DNA from: Theocolax elegans
Taxonomy: Eukaryota; Arthropoda; Insecta; Hymenoptera; Cerocephalidae
Assembly (NCBI GenBank): GCA_026168455.1
Contig: CM047426.1
Coordinates: 84,471,986 to 84,535,985 of the forward strand
Length of the DNA stretch: 64,000 bases
Reading direction: 5' to 3'
Position numbers and translations under genes: made by a program. Positions within the stretch are counted from its first letter, which is position 1; each line of letters begins with the position of its first letter. The notes beneath the pieces were generated by a model that saw only the letters and a program-made list of their open reading frames with translations, did no database searches and was not told the DNA's origin. This document shows, in pieces, positions 38,272 through 48,203 of this stretch.

Positions 38272-41200
38272 AAAAAGAGTTTCCAAATGTATGTATGCAC
38301 GTATATACATGTATATTTATATGTATATGACTATAGGTATCGTCGGACAAAATAAAAGAGAGGACGAGTCGAGAACGATTGACCGCAAAGTACGTATACA
38401 TACGTATGCATGATACATGCGTGTGTGTAAATTGCCGTCGTCGGCTAACCAATGCAAATCGCTTTTACTTCGACTAGAGGCAAACTTATTCTCTATTGTC
38501 GGAACCGCACAAGGAAGGGGATATACTGAAATATACTAAAGCGTAACTCCCTGTATATATATACATATATATACGCGTACGTCGTATTATTTTTTCTTCT
38601 ATGTTTCGCGTGTAATGTGCGACTAAATTTCACGATTACGGTTAATTTTGGCGTGGTAAGTTTCGCGATCGCAATTTACCCGTGAAGAAGTTTTGGCTTC
38701 AAGATTACGCGGTTTCGATTACGTCCTACTACATGTACCAAGTACTTCGATGAATCGTCAGCGCGTTTGCCTACTTCTCTCTCTCTCTCTCTCTTTTGAG
38801 ATATATAGATACTGGCTAGGTCGATCAACTTATTTGGTGGCTCTTTTTTTTTTGCATTATTTGTTGCAGGCTTACAAATTCTTTGGGCAAGTTTGTTGTT
38901 GGAGTTGGCAAGTTGTAATGGTTCGACTCGGATTAATTTGAGGGCATCGAGTCTCGGAAACCAAAAATATATTAAGATTCTTTTAAAGTCAGATTAAATA
39001 ATTGCAATTAAAATTAATAAATTCTAAACGATTTTACCTTGAGGACAACGGTAAGTGCACCACCAAATTCTAAAAAACTTATATAATTATAAAAATTTAA
39101 TGTTACATTATCTCGCTATATGTATACTCATCTTTATACATAAATGTACTTTAATGTATTATATATACACAGAAAACTGCTTTCACTTTAAACTTTAGAA
39201 TGTAACTAAATAGAACTCGAATATTGTAAATTAGTAAACTAGGGTACCAAATAGGGTACTAAATTATTAAAGTATTGATATCATACGTTCTATTGAATAA
39301 AAATATACAGTTTGTAAAGTGATTATAGTTTTTAATATAGAGTTACTGCTATAACGGCAACAAGAAGAAATTATATTGGAGTAACATTTACATCAGGAAT
39401 ATGAAATTTTAAAGAACACGTCAAACTAAATAAATTTAATACACATTTTAAATTCACGTATAACGCATGATGGTCTTATAGAAAATACCTGACATCACGG
39501 TAAAGGCTCTAAAAAAACTAAAATATTCTCGAAAAACTTAAATTATTGGAAAAAATTTATGCCATTGTTAGAGACGAAATTTATGCGATTCCAATAAAAC
39601 AAAACCTCTCCCGGGAATGAATTTAAAATGCGAAACATCGCGGTCATCGTAATCTTTTTCCATGGAATCGTGTCAGCCTAAACTGAACTCATTATGCGTC
39701 GAAAGCGATTCTTTGACGCTCGTTACGATTGTGGAAAAAAGGAAACGAATTTACGATGAAACAACAAGAAGAGAAAAATAAAAGAAGCCGCTAAATTCGG
39801 CGCGTTCTCGATGCTTCATTTACATTAAAAAGTTAAATTGCATTTACGGAAATGCTATAGTTAAGATTTACTTGGAACAAGAGCAAACAAGAAGTACAAG
39901 CTTGAATGGGTAACAATACCTGTTTACATGACATTTTTTGTATCCATTTAAAAAGTTAAAATAAAATTTCCAATATACACAATGAAAAACTATGATTAAA
40001 AGTTGCCATAAGGCTTTAATGGAATCACACGCTGTTGTAATACTAAAAATTGCTAGAAAAGATAGAATTTATTTCATTACTTATTCTACACTATAGAATT
40101 TTTATTATTTATTAATTAACTATGATTATTTTTGTAGTAGAATATTATTCTGCACGTACTGCATTCTTATGTATTTCGATTAATAAATATGAAACTTTAA
40201 AATTTAATTACCCTGAATATTTCCTTTTTGTAAAAAATTTCACAGTTGTAGGCATTGTCCTTTTCAATCTATTCAATTCGTATAGGGTGATTGAGCAAGA
40301 CATCAACGTCTGAGCAATCATTAGCGAATGTACGCTTGTTTAATATTATTTTGTAGCATATATTCTAAGCGAGAAATTGTATGATTTACGGTATATTTTG
40401 GTCTAAAATACATTAAAATAAACGTTATCATGGTTTTATAGAAAAATATTCAAAATTGATGAATAACCACATTACTTTAAAAATAAACTTTTTTAAGAAT
40501 TTGTAAACCAGTGAAATTAGGCGTAGCAAGCATACGACAATTCCAATGTATTTTAAATGCGAATGTTCAATCACTGGCTTCGGTGTTCATTTACCAAATT
40601 TGAGTTTTATGTTACTCTTATATTTTATTTTCAAATGAATTATAACATCAAATTAAAATATTGTTTTGGAAATATATACGACGAAATACAATAAAGACTT
40701 TCAAATGTTCCTTATTCGTTCATCTAATGAATAAGTCACCTTATGTGGTAATAAAAATATTTATTGATTTAACTCGTAGTTTATGAATAATATGTGATGT
40801 AACTAATTTTGCAATAGTTATTACCAGAACCCAACACGTTGTTTATTATAAATAAGTTACCGAAATATAATAAAACTTTTCCCTTGTTAATAGTCGTTTA
40901 GACATGCAATAGAACTCCGAAAATACTTTAAATAAAAAAATCTTCAGGTTTATAAAACTCAGACTCAACTATCTTTTTACCTTAAGCATCCGTAGTTTGA
41001 GCAAAGTTTGTAAAAACCTTGAATCCGCAAACTTAGAAAACTAAGCTGGGATCGTTATACGTCTTCGAGCCATACACTTTTTACTCTTCTTATGCATACG
41101 TAAAAAATGCATAAATTACGTGTCTCCAGTCGTACCTCAAGGTATTCCTTTTAAATATATTCCTTTCCCTTTTATAAGTTTAAATGTATTTAAAAAAAAA

Positions 41201-41770
41201 TTTGATACTATAATTTCGTCAAGAACAGCGCAATTTCTAATACAGAGTCCAAGTGACTCTTCTATACGTCTAACCTACCCTTCATCTTGAAATTCGTTCG
41301 TATTACTGGCAGCAAAGTTGCAGAAAGATTTTCATTCGAGATAGCAGTCGAAAATGTTCAAGTTTTAGGATCGTATCGCGACCCGGGCGCTGGTCGAATT
41401 TCGTGTTCGTGGCACGAGCCACCACCGTCCCCGAAGCTAGTTAACATTGCCTTGATAACAATCTACAACGCTTATAATAAGTTATAAACGTCGCGCCTCA
41501 CTTTTCTATGGGCCACGAATTAAACGGACTGATGAATTTTCAAAGGTGCGTGATTTTAACGACGCGGGCTTTCTCAACTTTAGGGGTGGAAAAAATTAAA
41601 AAATACTGTGATTAAGTTTCATTGTTATCATCGTACTCGACATCAATGTTCTACAGTTATTTTTAATCAATATTTTTTTAGACCTACGAGTTAAGAATAC
41701 TTTAAGGGGTGCCATAGCGAAAAAACTATCGACGAAGCGTAGGTAATGTAGTAAGCTGTAATGTACTAGT
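37554..41770. other. Non-coding; (TA)n at 38240 and an island at 38180-38960
   Basis: TA/TG simple sequence at 38237-38340, a CT run at 38777-38794, islands at 39600-39800 and 41270-41520. The 66-codon frame at 41287 (KFVRITGSKVAERFSFEIAV) has no recognised family. Confidence 0.4.
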
Positions 41771-41827
41771 AGCGCCATCATCCGTTGTAACATTATATTA
41801 CGCTATAAGCTTACAGTAGATGGCGCT
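41771..41827. promoter_or_regulatory. Pair of divergent CTCF-like GATGGCGCT motifs
   Basis: AGCGCCATC at 41771-41779 and its complement GATGGCGCT at 41819-41827 form a 9-10 bp inverted pair with a 39-bp spacer. The core resembles the insect CTCF motif AG(A/G)(T/G)GGCGC. It could equally be the ends of a decayed MITE. Confidence 0.35.
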
Positions 41828-41991
41828 AATCGTACATTCCAGCTATCATATTCATTTACCAATATCTTTTTGTGCATTGCATTATTTTACAAAAACCATT
41901 GGGGTTGCAAACTCAACAATTATCGATAATTGTATCGGTAATGTAATATAACCTCAAAATAGATGATAATACTAGTATATTTTATATATTT

Positions 41992-42200
41992 GACGGGATG
42001 TCAGACCCAAATCATAGGAATCTGCAATCAATCAAATCTTTGCATCTTTCAAATAAAAATGATATTTATAATATTAAATTAAAAATCTGAAAAATTTTAA
42101 GCGGATTGCTTAAAACATTAGAATTAAATATATATATTTAAATATTAAATTATGAAACAATTTGTAGTCAGTAGCTATTAATCAAAAAAGGCATACAACA
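41992..42200. mobile_element. Truncated copy of the 23.4-kb TTAA MITE
   Basis: GACGGGATGTCAGACCCAAA, then ATTAAAAATCTGAAAAATTT, GCTTAAAACATTAG and a later AAAAAAGGCAT follow the same order as the 23411 element (ACGGGATGTCGGGCCCAA, ATTAAAAATTTGAAAAAATT, GTTTAAAACA, AAAAAGGCAT). The right terminal repeat is not found. Confidence 0.6.
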
Positions 42201-42349
42201 GATTGCGTTACATTTAAAATATTACTTTTTTATACAATGTAGTGATTTGTACCGTTCACTTCATTTATTTACTGCAGTGAATAATACTGTAAATACACTT
42301 ATTTCTGCGTTTCTCTATGCAGCGGACTATACCATCTAGAACGCAAGTA

Positions 42350-43141
42350 GAGCCTTTTACCTTTACTAAATACATTCCTTGCATTTCGCTATGCAAGTAC
42401 TCGTCGTATTCGTTTTGCTTTATCCTTTTATCTTTATTGAATACATTCCTTGCATTTCGCTATGCAAGTACTCGTCGTATTCGTTTTGCTTTATCCTTTT
42501 ACCTTTACTAAATACATTCCTTGCATTTCGCTATGCAAGTACTCGTCGTATTCGTTTTGCTTTATCCTTTTACCTTTATTGAATACATTCCTTGCATTTC
42601 GCTATGCAAGTACTCGTCGTATTCATTTTGCTTCAACCTTTACCTTTACTGAATACATTCCTTACATTTCGCTATGTAAGTACTCGTCGTATTCATTTTG
42701 CTTCAACTTTTTTACTGAATACATTCCTTACATTTCGCTATGTAAGTACTCGTCGTATTCATTTTGCTTCAATCTTTTTACCGATACTGAATACATTCCT
42801 TGCATTTCGCTATGCAAGTACTCGTCGTATTCGTTTTGCTTTATCCTTTTACCTTTATTGAATACATTCCTTGCATTTCGCTATGCAAGTACTCGTCGTA
42901 TTCGTTTTGCTTTATCCTTTTACCTTTACTAAATACATTCCTTGCATTTCGCTATGCGAGTACTCGTCGGTATTCGATTTGCTTCAATTCGTTCTTAGCC
43001 GTACTGAATTACATTCCTTGCATTTCGCTATGCTAAGTACTCGTCGTATTCGTTTGATTCAACCTTTTTATCTTTGCTGAATACATTCCTTGCATTTCGG
43101 TTATGCAAGTACTCGTGGTATTCAGTTTGGCTTCAACCTTT
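42350..43141. repeat. Tandem array, eleven ~71-bp units with a conserved stem-loop
   Basis: Units carry CTTGCAT-TTCGCT-ATGCAAG, a 7-bp stem with a 6-nt loop, followed by TACTCGTCGTATTC. The stems start at 42378, 42449, 42520, 42591, 42661, 42727, 42799, 42870, 42941, 43017 and 43089 (spacing 66-76, mostly 71). The units at 42661 and 42727 have CTTACAT-TTCGCT-ATGTAAG, with both arms changed together. The last three units show point changes and insertions in the right arm or loop. Diverged half-recognisable units flank the array (about 42293-42349 and 43142-43290). The overlapping frames rich in ISLCKYSSYSFCF are products of the repetition. Confidence 0.95.
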
Positions 43142-43299
43142 GAACATAGGCTATGAATAGTACCAATTAGTACGCATACCTTCTGCATTTCACTATTCAG
43201 TGGATTAGACCATTTGATACTCTTAATTTTTGCTTTCCACTATGCCTTGTTTAGAGCATCTGGAACCCGATATTTCTGAATTTTTCTATGTAATAGATA

Positions 43300-43854
43300 G
43301 GTCCAATTAAGTCCATATGCATATAATAGGTGGTAAATCCTCTTCACATTAATTTTGACATTATGGAATATTTTATCTGTGGTTGAACACTAAATATACA
43401 TTTACGCCGATCTCTGGACACAGAAAAGTATCTGTAAAACATGAAAAATAAAATACGACAACAGTATTTCAAAATCTAGTATAAATCATACTTTTAACTT
43501 TACTGACCTGGTGTGTATATATCTGATTCGCCAAAACGCTTGCAGATACGTAAGGTGTAAACATAGATGGATCATCAAGCAGTAGATGAAATAACTAATT
43601 TTCAAGAGTGTCTAGATAGGTTGCATGTTCCAACCTTGAAGTAACTCCATATGCACATCATATGTGGTAGGTTCTCTTGAGATTAATTTTGAAATTGTGG
43701 AAAATATCTTTGGTTAAACATAGATATACGGTACGCTGATCTCTCAAAACATAAGTATCTTTAAAACAGATAATATAAATATATTTCAACCGAATTAAAA
43801 ATGTAGAATAAATCACACTTTGATCTGTGATGTAGTCACATCACTAAACGATAC
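43300..43854. repeat. Diverged ~330-bp direct duplication
   Basis: The block starting near 43309 (CATATGCATATAATAGGTGG, then TTAATTTTGACATTATGG, CTGTGGTTGAAC, GCCGATCTCTGG, AAATCATACTTT) recurs from about 43651 (CATATGCACATCATATGTGG, TTAATTTTGAAATTGTGG, TTTGGTTAAAC, GCTGATCTCTC, AAATCACACTTT). The right copy ends in the third exon and 3' UTR of the small-gene model; the left copy carries a corresponding CAGGT near 43509. A local tandem duplication of the gene's 3' end is the simplest reading. Confidence 0.65.
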
Positions 43855-45221
43855 CTGAAAATAAAAAAAATATATATTAATCAATAAGTATTCAATATTA
43901 AGAGGTAATATCATGTAAATATACTTATCTGTATTTACAAGGTGATGACGTGAACATCCAGAACGTTGTACGGTGTCAGCGTGTCCGTGGGGTTTGCCGT
44001 TGTCAGCTACTTCTTGGCACGCTGCATCTGTAATGAGAAATATGTTAATATTGCGTAATAGTAATTATTTATTGGTTAGTAGGGACATATATGTAATAAG
44101 TAGGAAGTAAATAAAATGTATAATATAGAATATAAAAGGAAAATAATGTATAAGTGAATAAGTATTTTGGAAGAAGCAATCGAAGACTGGATATTCAATT
44201 TATGAAATTCAAAAGGGAGTTATCAACAGAATAAAAAAACAGCTGCCAATTAATTGGCACGTAACTTCCTCAAATTAAAATATTGATCCTATATGTAATA
44301 TATTACTCAAATATAGTATTATTTAATTATTTAAACAAAATTTTATAATATTTCTAAAAATATTTTGTTTCTTATAAATAAATAATATTTTACGATATAT
44401 CTAAAATTATTTATATTTAAAATGTTAAACGAATACCTCTGTATTAGCATGTTTTTTAAAAAAACACTACATCTTTTCACAAACATAAAGAATATTCCTA
44501 TAATTTTGTTCAATATTCAAATGTGATTTACATAAAAACAAATTACTCATATTTGCATATGTATAAGTTATTGACTAAATAAAAACTGACAGAAAGTTTT
44601 GCTTTACATTCATTTTGTTAGCTCATTTAGCTAATTAATTTCCAAAAAACAAAATCATTCAAATTTTTTTTTTAAATAACAAAAAAACTAATAGATATAC
44701 TTAGTCAACCCAAAAATGAATTATTCAAAAATCGAAAATTGTCTTTAAAAAAGCTACTCGGGGGATAAATAATTAAAAAAAAATAAATAAACATATTTAT
44801 AACATGTTTTTAGAGAGTCAAAAAATTGTACAATTACAAAACTTTCTCTATAAGGAAGCAAAAGGGATTAAATAGTGAATAGAATTTATTAAGAGGAAGA
44901 TGGATAATTGATTAAATAAGTAAATAAGAAAAAAATTGAAGTGTACTTACAAATGCACTAAGATAGTGCATACTTTATAAAATGATGAACGTTTAAAATT
45001 TCACCGGTATCAGCTGCGTTGTTGACCGCGCCGAAGACCTGTGAACGTAGTGGACTGCGTCACCTGGGGGGCCGTCTACTTGCGTATATGAACACATTCA
45101 CAAACACATTACTCCGCGTCAGTGCCCGGGTAACGTCCCCGACGGTAAGGATCGCGCGCACATGGTGAAACTTACTCGAAGCACATTGTTTACGTGCGGG
45201 CCTGCGCTCAGTTGCCGCCAT
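43813..45221 (-). CDS. Candidate three-exon small gene, 58-residue product or spliced ncRNA
   Basis: Minus-strand gene model. Exon 1 (45221-45176) starts in CAAGATGGCGGC, an AAGATGGCGGC context typical of YY1/Pho-bearing housekeeping first exons, encodes MAATERRPARKQCAS plus one base, and ends at a consensus GTAAGT donor. Exon 2 (44027-43939, 89 nt) follows TTTCTCATTACAG; joining in phase gives N then 29 open codons (AACQEVADNGKPHG to CSRHHL), and it ends at CTT|GTAAAT. The 84-bp AT-rich intron ends in a T-rich tract plus TTTTCAG. Exon 3 (43854-43813) adds VSFSDVTTSQIKV and a stop. The first intron is 1,148 bp. Splice phases match at both junctions and the short intron has typical insect form, so a spliced transcript is plausible. 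The product is basic, Cys- and His-containing, has no signal peptide or membrane segment, and matches no family I know; a non-coding transcript is the main alternative. Confidence 0.42.
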
Positions 45222-45330
45222 CTTGAATCTAACTAGATTCAAGCGCGCGCACACTGAATACACGCGGTCCGTGCTCGTATCGGCACGGTGATTGCGTATA
45301 TCGAGAATAGGGAATTCGGAACGCGTGTAG
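45222..45330 (-). promoter_or_regulatory. CpG-rich upstream region of the small gene with two palindromes
   Basis: Immediately 5' of the ATG at 45221 lies a perfect inverted repeat, CTTGAATCTA-AC-TAGATTCAAG (45222-45243), followed by a run of alternating GC (CGCGCGC). At 45269-45288 there is a second stem, CCGTGC-TCGTATCG-GCACGG. The block is much richer in GC than its surroundings. I infer a promoter or leader; the start site is not visible. Confidence 0.4.
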
Positions 45331-45582
45331 TGGGGGAACCCATGAGTATTGCAATATAATACACATGTTATTGTATAGGGAGTTTAATTTACACTCAAAT
45401 AGTACACATGACATAAATTTTAAAAATAAAATGGGCAAATAAACACATGTGTAATATATGTAAAATACAATACATATAATAAATAAAATGGGCACATAAA
45501 CTTGTTAGCCACATGTTACATCCAAGCCTAGGAACAAATTTCTAAATTGTTTATAATTATGATTTACCTGAAAACGAAGACC

Positions 45583-47318
45583 ACAACACTACGAGGCACG
45601 CTCCCGCGTTCGCTCATTCGCGGGAGCGTGCCGCGCAGTGTCGATTATGTTTTCTACGGTAAAAAATAAATATTTTGAGTCACTAAAATGGGTTAAAAGG
45701 AGATATATTTATGTCTAAACTATTCAAAATTTAGTTCCTAGCGGTTTAAACAATTTTTAGACCGTTTGCAATTGCCGATTCAGTCGAAATTCGCGACCAG
45801 GACACTGCGAGGCACGCTCCCGCGTTCGCTCATTCGCGGGAGCGTGCCGCGCAGTGTCGATTATATTTTCTACGGTAAAAAATAAATATTTTGAGTCACT
45901 AAAATGGGCACAAGGAGATATATTCTTGTTTAAGCTATTCAAGTTTTACTTCCTACCAGTTTATACAATTTTTAGACCGTTTGCCAATTGCCGATTCAGT
46001 CGAAATTCCCGACCAGGACACTGCAAGGCACGCTCCCGCGTTCGCTCATTCGCGGGAGCGTGCCGCGCAGTGTCGATTATATTTTCTACGGTAAAAAATA
46101 AATATTTTGAGTCACTAAAATGTGCACAAGGAGATATATTCTTGTTTAAGCTATTCAAGTTTTACTTCCTACCAGTTTATACAATTTTTAGACCGTTTGC
46201 AATTGCCGATTCAGTCGAAATTCCCGACCAGGACACTGCGAGGCACGCTCCCGCGTTCGCTCATTCGCGGGAGCGTGCCGCGCAGTGTCGATTATATTTT
46301 CTACGGTAAAAATAAATATTTTGAGTCACTAAATGTGCACAAGGAGATATATTCTTGTTTAAGCTATTCAAGTTTTACTTCCTACCAGTTTATACAATTT
46401 TTAGACCGTTTGCAATTGCCGATTCAGTCGAAATTCCCGACCAGGACACTGCGAGGCACGCTCCCGCGTTCGCTCATTCGCGGGAGCGTGCCGCGCAGTG
46501 TCGATTATATTTCTACGGTAAAAAATAAATATTTTGAGTCACTAAAATGGGTGAAAGGAGATATATTATGTCTAAACTATTCAAAATTTAGTTCCTAGCG
46601 GTTTAAACAATTTTTAGACCGTTTGCAATTGCCGATTCAGTCGAAATTCCCGACCAGGACACTGCGAGGCACGCTCCCGCGTTCGCTCATTCGCGGGAGC
46701 GTGCCGCGCAGTGTCGATTATGTTTTCTACGGTAAAAAATAAATATTTTGAGTCACTAAATGGGTAAAAGGAGATATATTTATGTCTAAACTATTCAAAA
46801 TTTAGTTCCTAGCGGTTTAAACAATTTTTAGGACCGTTGCAATTGCCGATTCAGTCGAATTCCGACCAGGACACTGCGAGGCACGCTCCCGCGTTCGCTC
46901 ATTCGCGGGAGCGTGCCGCGCAGTGTCGATTATATTTTCTACGGTAAAAATAAATATTTGAGTCACTAAAATGGGCACAGGAGATATATTCTTGTTTAAG
47001 CTATTCAAGTTTTACTTCCTAGCAGTTTAAACAATTTTTAGACCGTTTGCAATTGCTGATTCAGTCGATATTCCCGACCCGGACACTGCGAGGCACGCTC
47101 CCGCGTTCGCTCATTCGCGGGAGCGTGCCGCGCAGTGTCCAATATATTTTCTACGGTAAAAAATAAATAACTTGAGTCACTAAAATGGGCAAAAGGAGAT
47201 ATATTCTTGTTTAAGCTATTCAAGTTTTACTTCCTGGCAGTTTAAACAATTTTTAGAACCGTTTGCAATTGCCGATACAGTCGAAATTCCCTACTAGGAC
47301 AATACGAGGCACGCTCCA
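45583..47318. repeat. Satellite: eight ~213-bp units, each with a 58-bp GC-rich palindrome, plus a ninth partial
   Basis: The marker CACGCTCCCGCG recurs at 45597, 45813, 46029, 46244, 46457, 46670, 46882 and 47094, and a broken copy is at 47310, giving periods of 212-216 bp. Each full unit holds a palindrome (for example 45801-45858): 24-nt arms GACACTGCG-A-GGCACGCTCCCGCG and its complement with one A/G mismatch, around the 10-nt loop TTCGCTCATT. The remaining ~155 bp is AT-rich and carries single-base indels between units, while the palindrome is almost unchanged. The array ends where the palindrome of the ninth unit breaks into CTCCATATATAAC. It lies about 360 bp upstream of the small gene. 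Frames of 61-158 codons on both strands arise from the repetition and are not counted as genes. Confidence 0.95.
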
Positions 47319-47499
47319 TATATAACTACAAGTTAGTAGTTATATTCATGACTTTACTAATATTTGTATAATAATTTAAACAAATTCCCGTAGTTATAAT
47401 AAGGTAAAATGAACATGTAAGTGTGATATATTTTAAAAATAAACTCGTTAGATAGCTAGTAGTTATTTGAGGTAATGTTTACAAGTCTCTTTTTACTGA

Positions 47500-47665
47500 G
47501 AATTTGGTAAACCTGGAACGGGACACGATCCACGTGAACTTCGTCAGTGGTGACGCAAACGGTGCGCATGCGCAAGCGCATATATACTCTTGTTGAGCAA
47601 GAGAGAGAGAGAGATAGAGTGAGAGGGCGAGAGAGAGAGAGAGAGAGGAGAGAGAGAGGGAGAGT
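47500..47665. promoter_or_regulatory. Promoter-like block: E-box, perfect NRF1-type palindrome, GAGA tract
   Basis: CACGTG at 47531, TGCGCATGCGCA (a perfect 12-bp palindrome) at 47563-47574, then (GA)n from about 47599 to 47663. It lies some 250 bp right of the satellite. No first exon could be identified on either strand. Confidence 0.35.
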
Positions 47666-47846
47666 CACAATGACGTGCCAAGGCACACGTAGCAGTACAT
47701 GATGATTCCAATCATTAATCTTGATACATATATGTACAATAACGGATGCATTGGCAAAACAAATTAGTCTTTCTACAATACATAAACACGATATTTATTA
47801 TAATTCTGTTTATTGACATATGCCCGGTATATTAGTTATAGTATTT

Positions 47847-47857
47847 AGCGCCATCTT
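47847..47857 (-). promoter_or_regulatory. CTCF-like motif AAGATGGCGCT
   Basis: AGCGCCATCTT on the plus strand; the complement fits the insect CTCF-type core. A weaker GCGCCATT follows at about 47871. Only the short motif supports this. Confidence 0.25.
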
Positions 47858-47995
47858 GCAACAACTATTTGCGCCATTGCTTCCACTCTAAGTATAATAC
47901 CACAGACTAAGCGCGTCGCGCACTCTATCGACGAAATTGGTACTAAGCCAAACTTTATCAGTAATATAAACTATTTATTTTTGTTAATATTATGT

Positions 47996-48203
47996 AAACG
48001 CAAATACAGAAGCACTAGATAATGGTATAATATGTCTTTCTACAAAGTTTCAGGTCAATACACAAGGACACCCTAAAAAAAGTTTGCACGGAAAAATGAC
48101 TATTTTTTCCGTGCAACTTTTTTAGGGTGTCCTTTACATATTGACTTCAAACTTTGTATAAATACGTTTTATGTTATTATCTAGTGCTTCTGTATTTGCG
48201 TTT
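47996..48203. repeat. 208-bp near-perfect hairpin
   Basis: The left arm starts AAACGCAAATACAGAAGCAC then TAGATAAT and the right arm ends with the complement. The inner stem is GGACACCCTAAAAAAAGTT-GCACGGAAAAA with the loop TGACTA. The arms are ~100 bp with about 15% difference, concentrated in the middle third. AGGGTGTCC is common in mariner-type MITE ends, but here it is internal. Alternatives are a MITE or a hairpin RNA locus. Confidence 0.75.

Noticed and set aside
40280..40590. GGGTGATTGAGC and a later TTCAATCACT as ends of a mariner-type MITE
   Set aside because: The match is about 10 bases and the flanking TA is ambiguous in AT-rich DNA.
42317..43080. Overlapping frames with repeated ISLCKYSSYSFCF
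   Set aside because: 71 is not a multiple of three, so each unit is read in a different frame in turn. This is not a repeat protein.
45757..47223. Repeated 61-65 codon minus-strand frames (MNSLNKNISP...) and 151-158 codon plus-strand frames in the satellite
   Set aside because: Both strands are open through the same palindromic repeat, several units are frameshifted, and the frames follow the repeat period. They are by-products of the repeat.
42350..47318. CRISPR array
   Set aside because: The units are contiguous satellites without unique spacers, in a eukaryotic genome with introns and SINEs.
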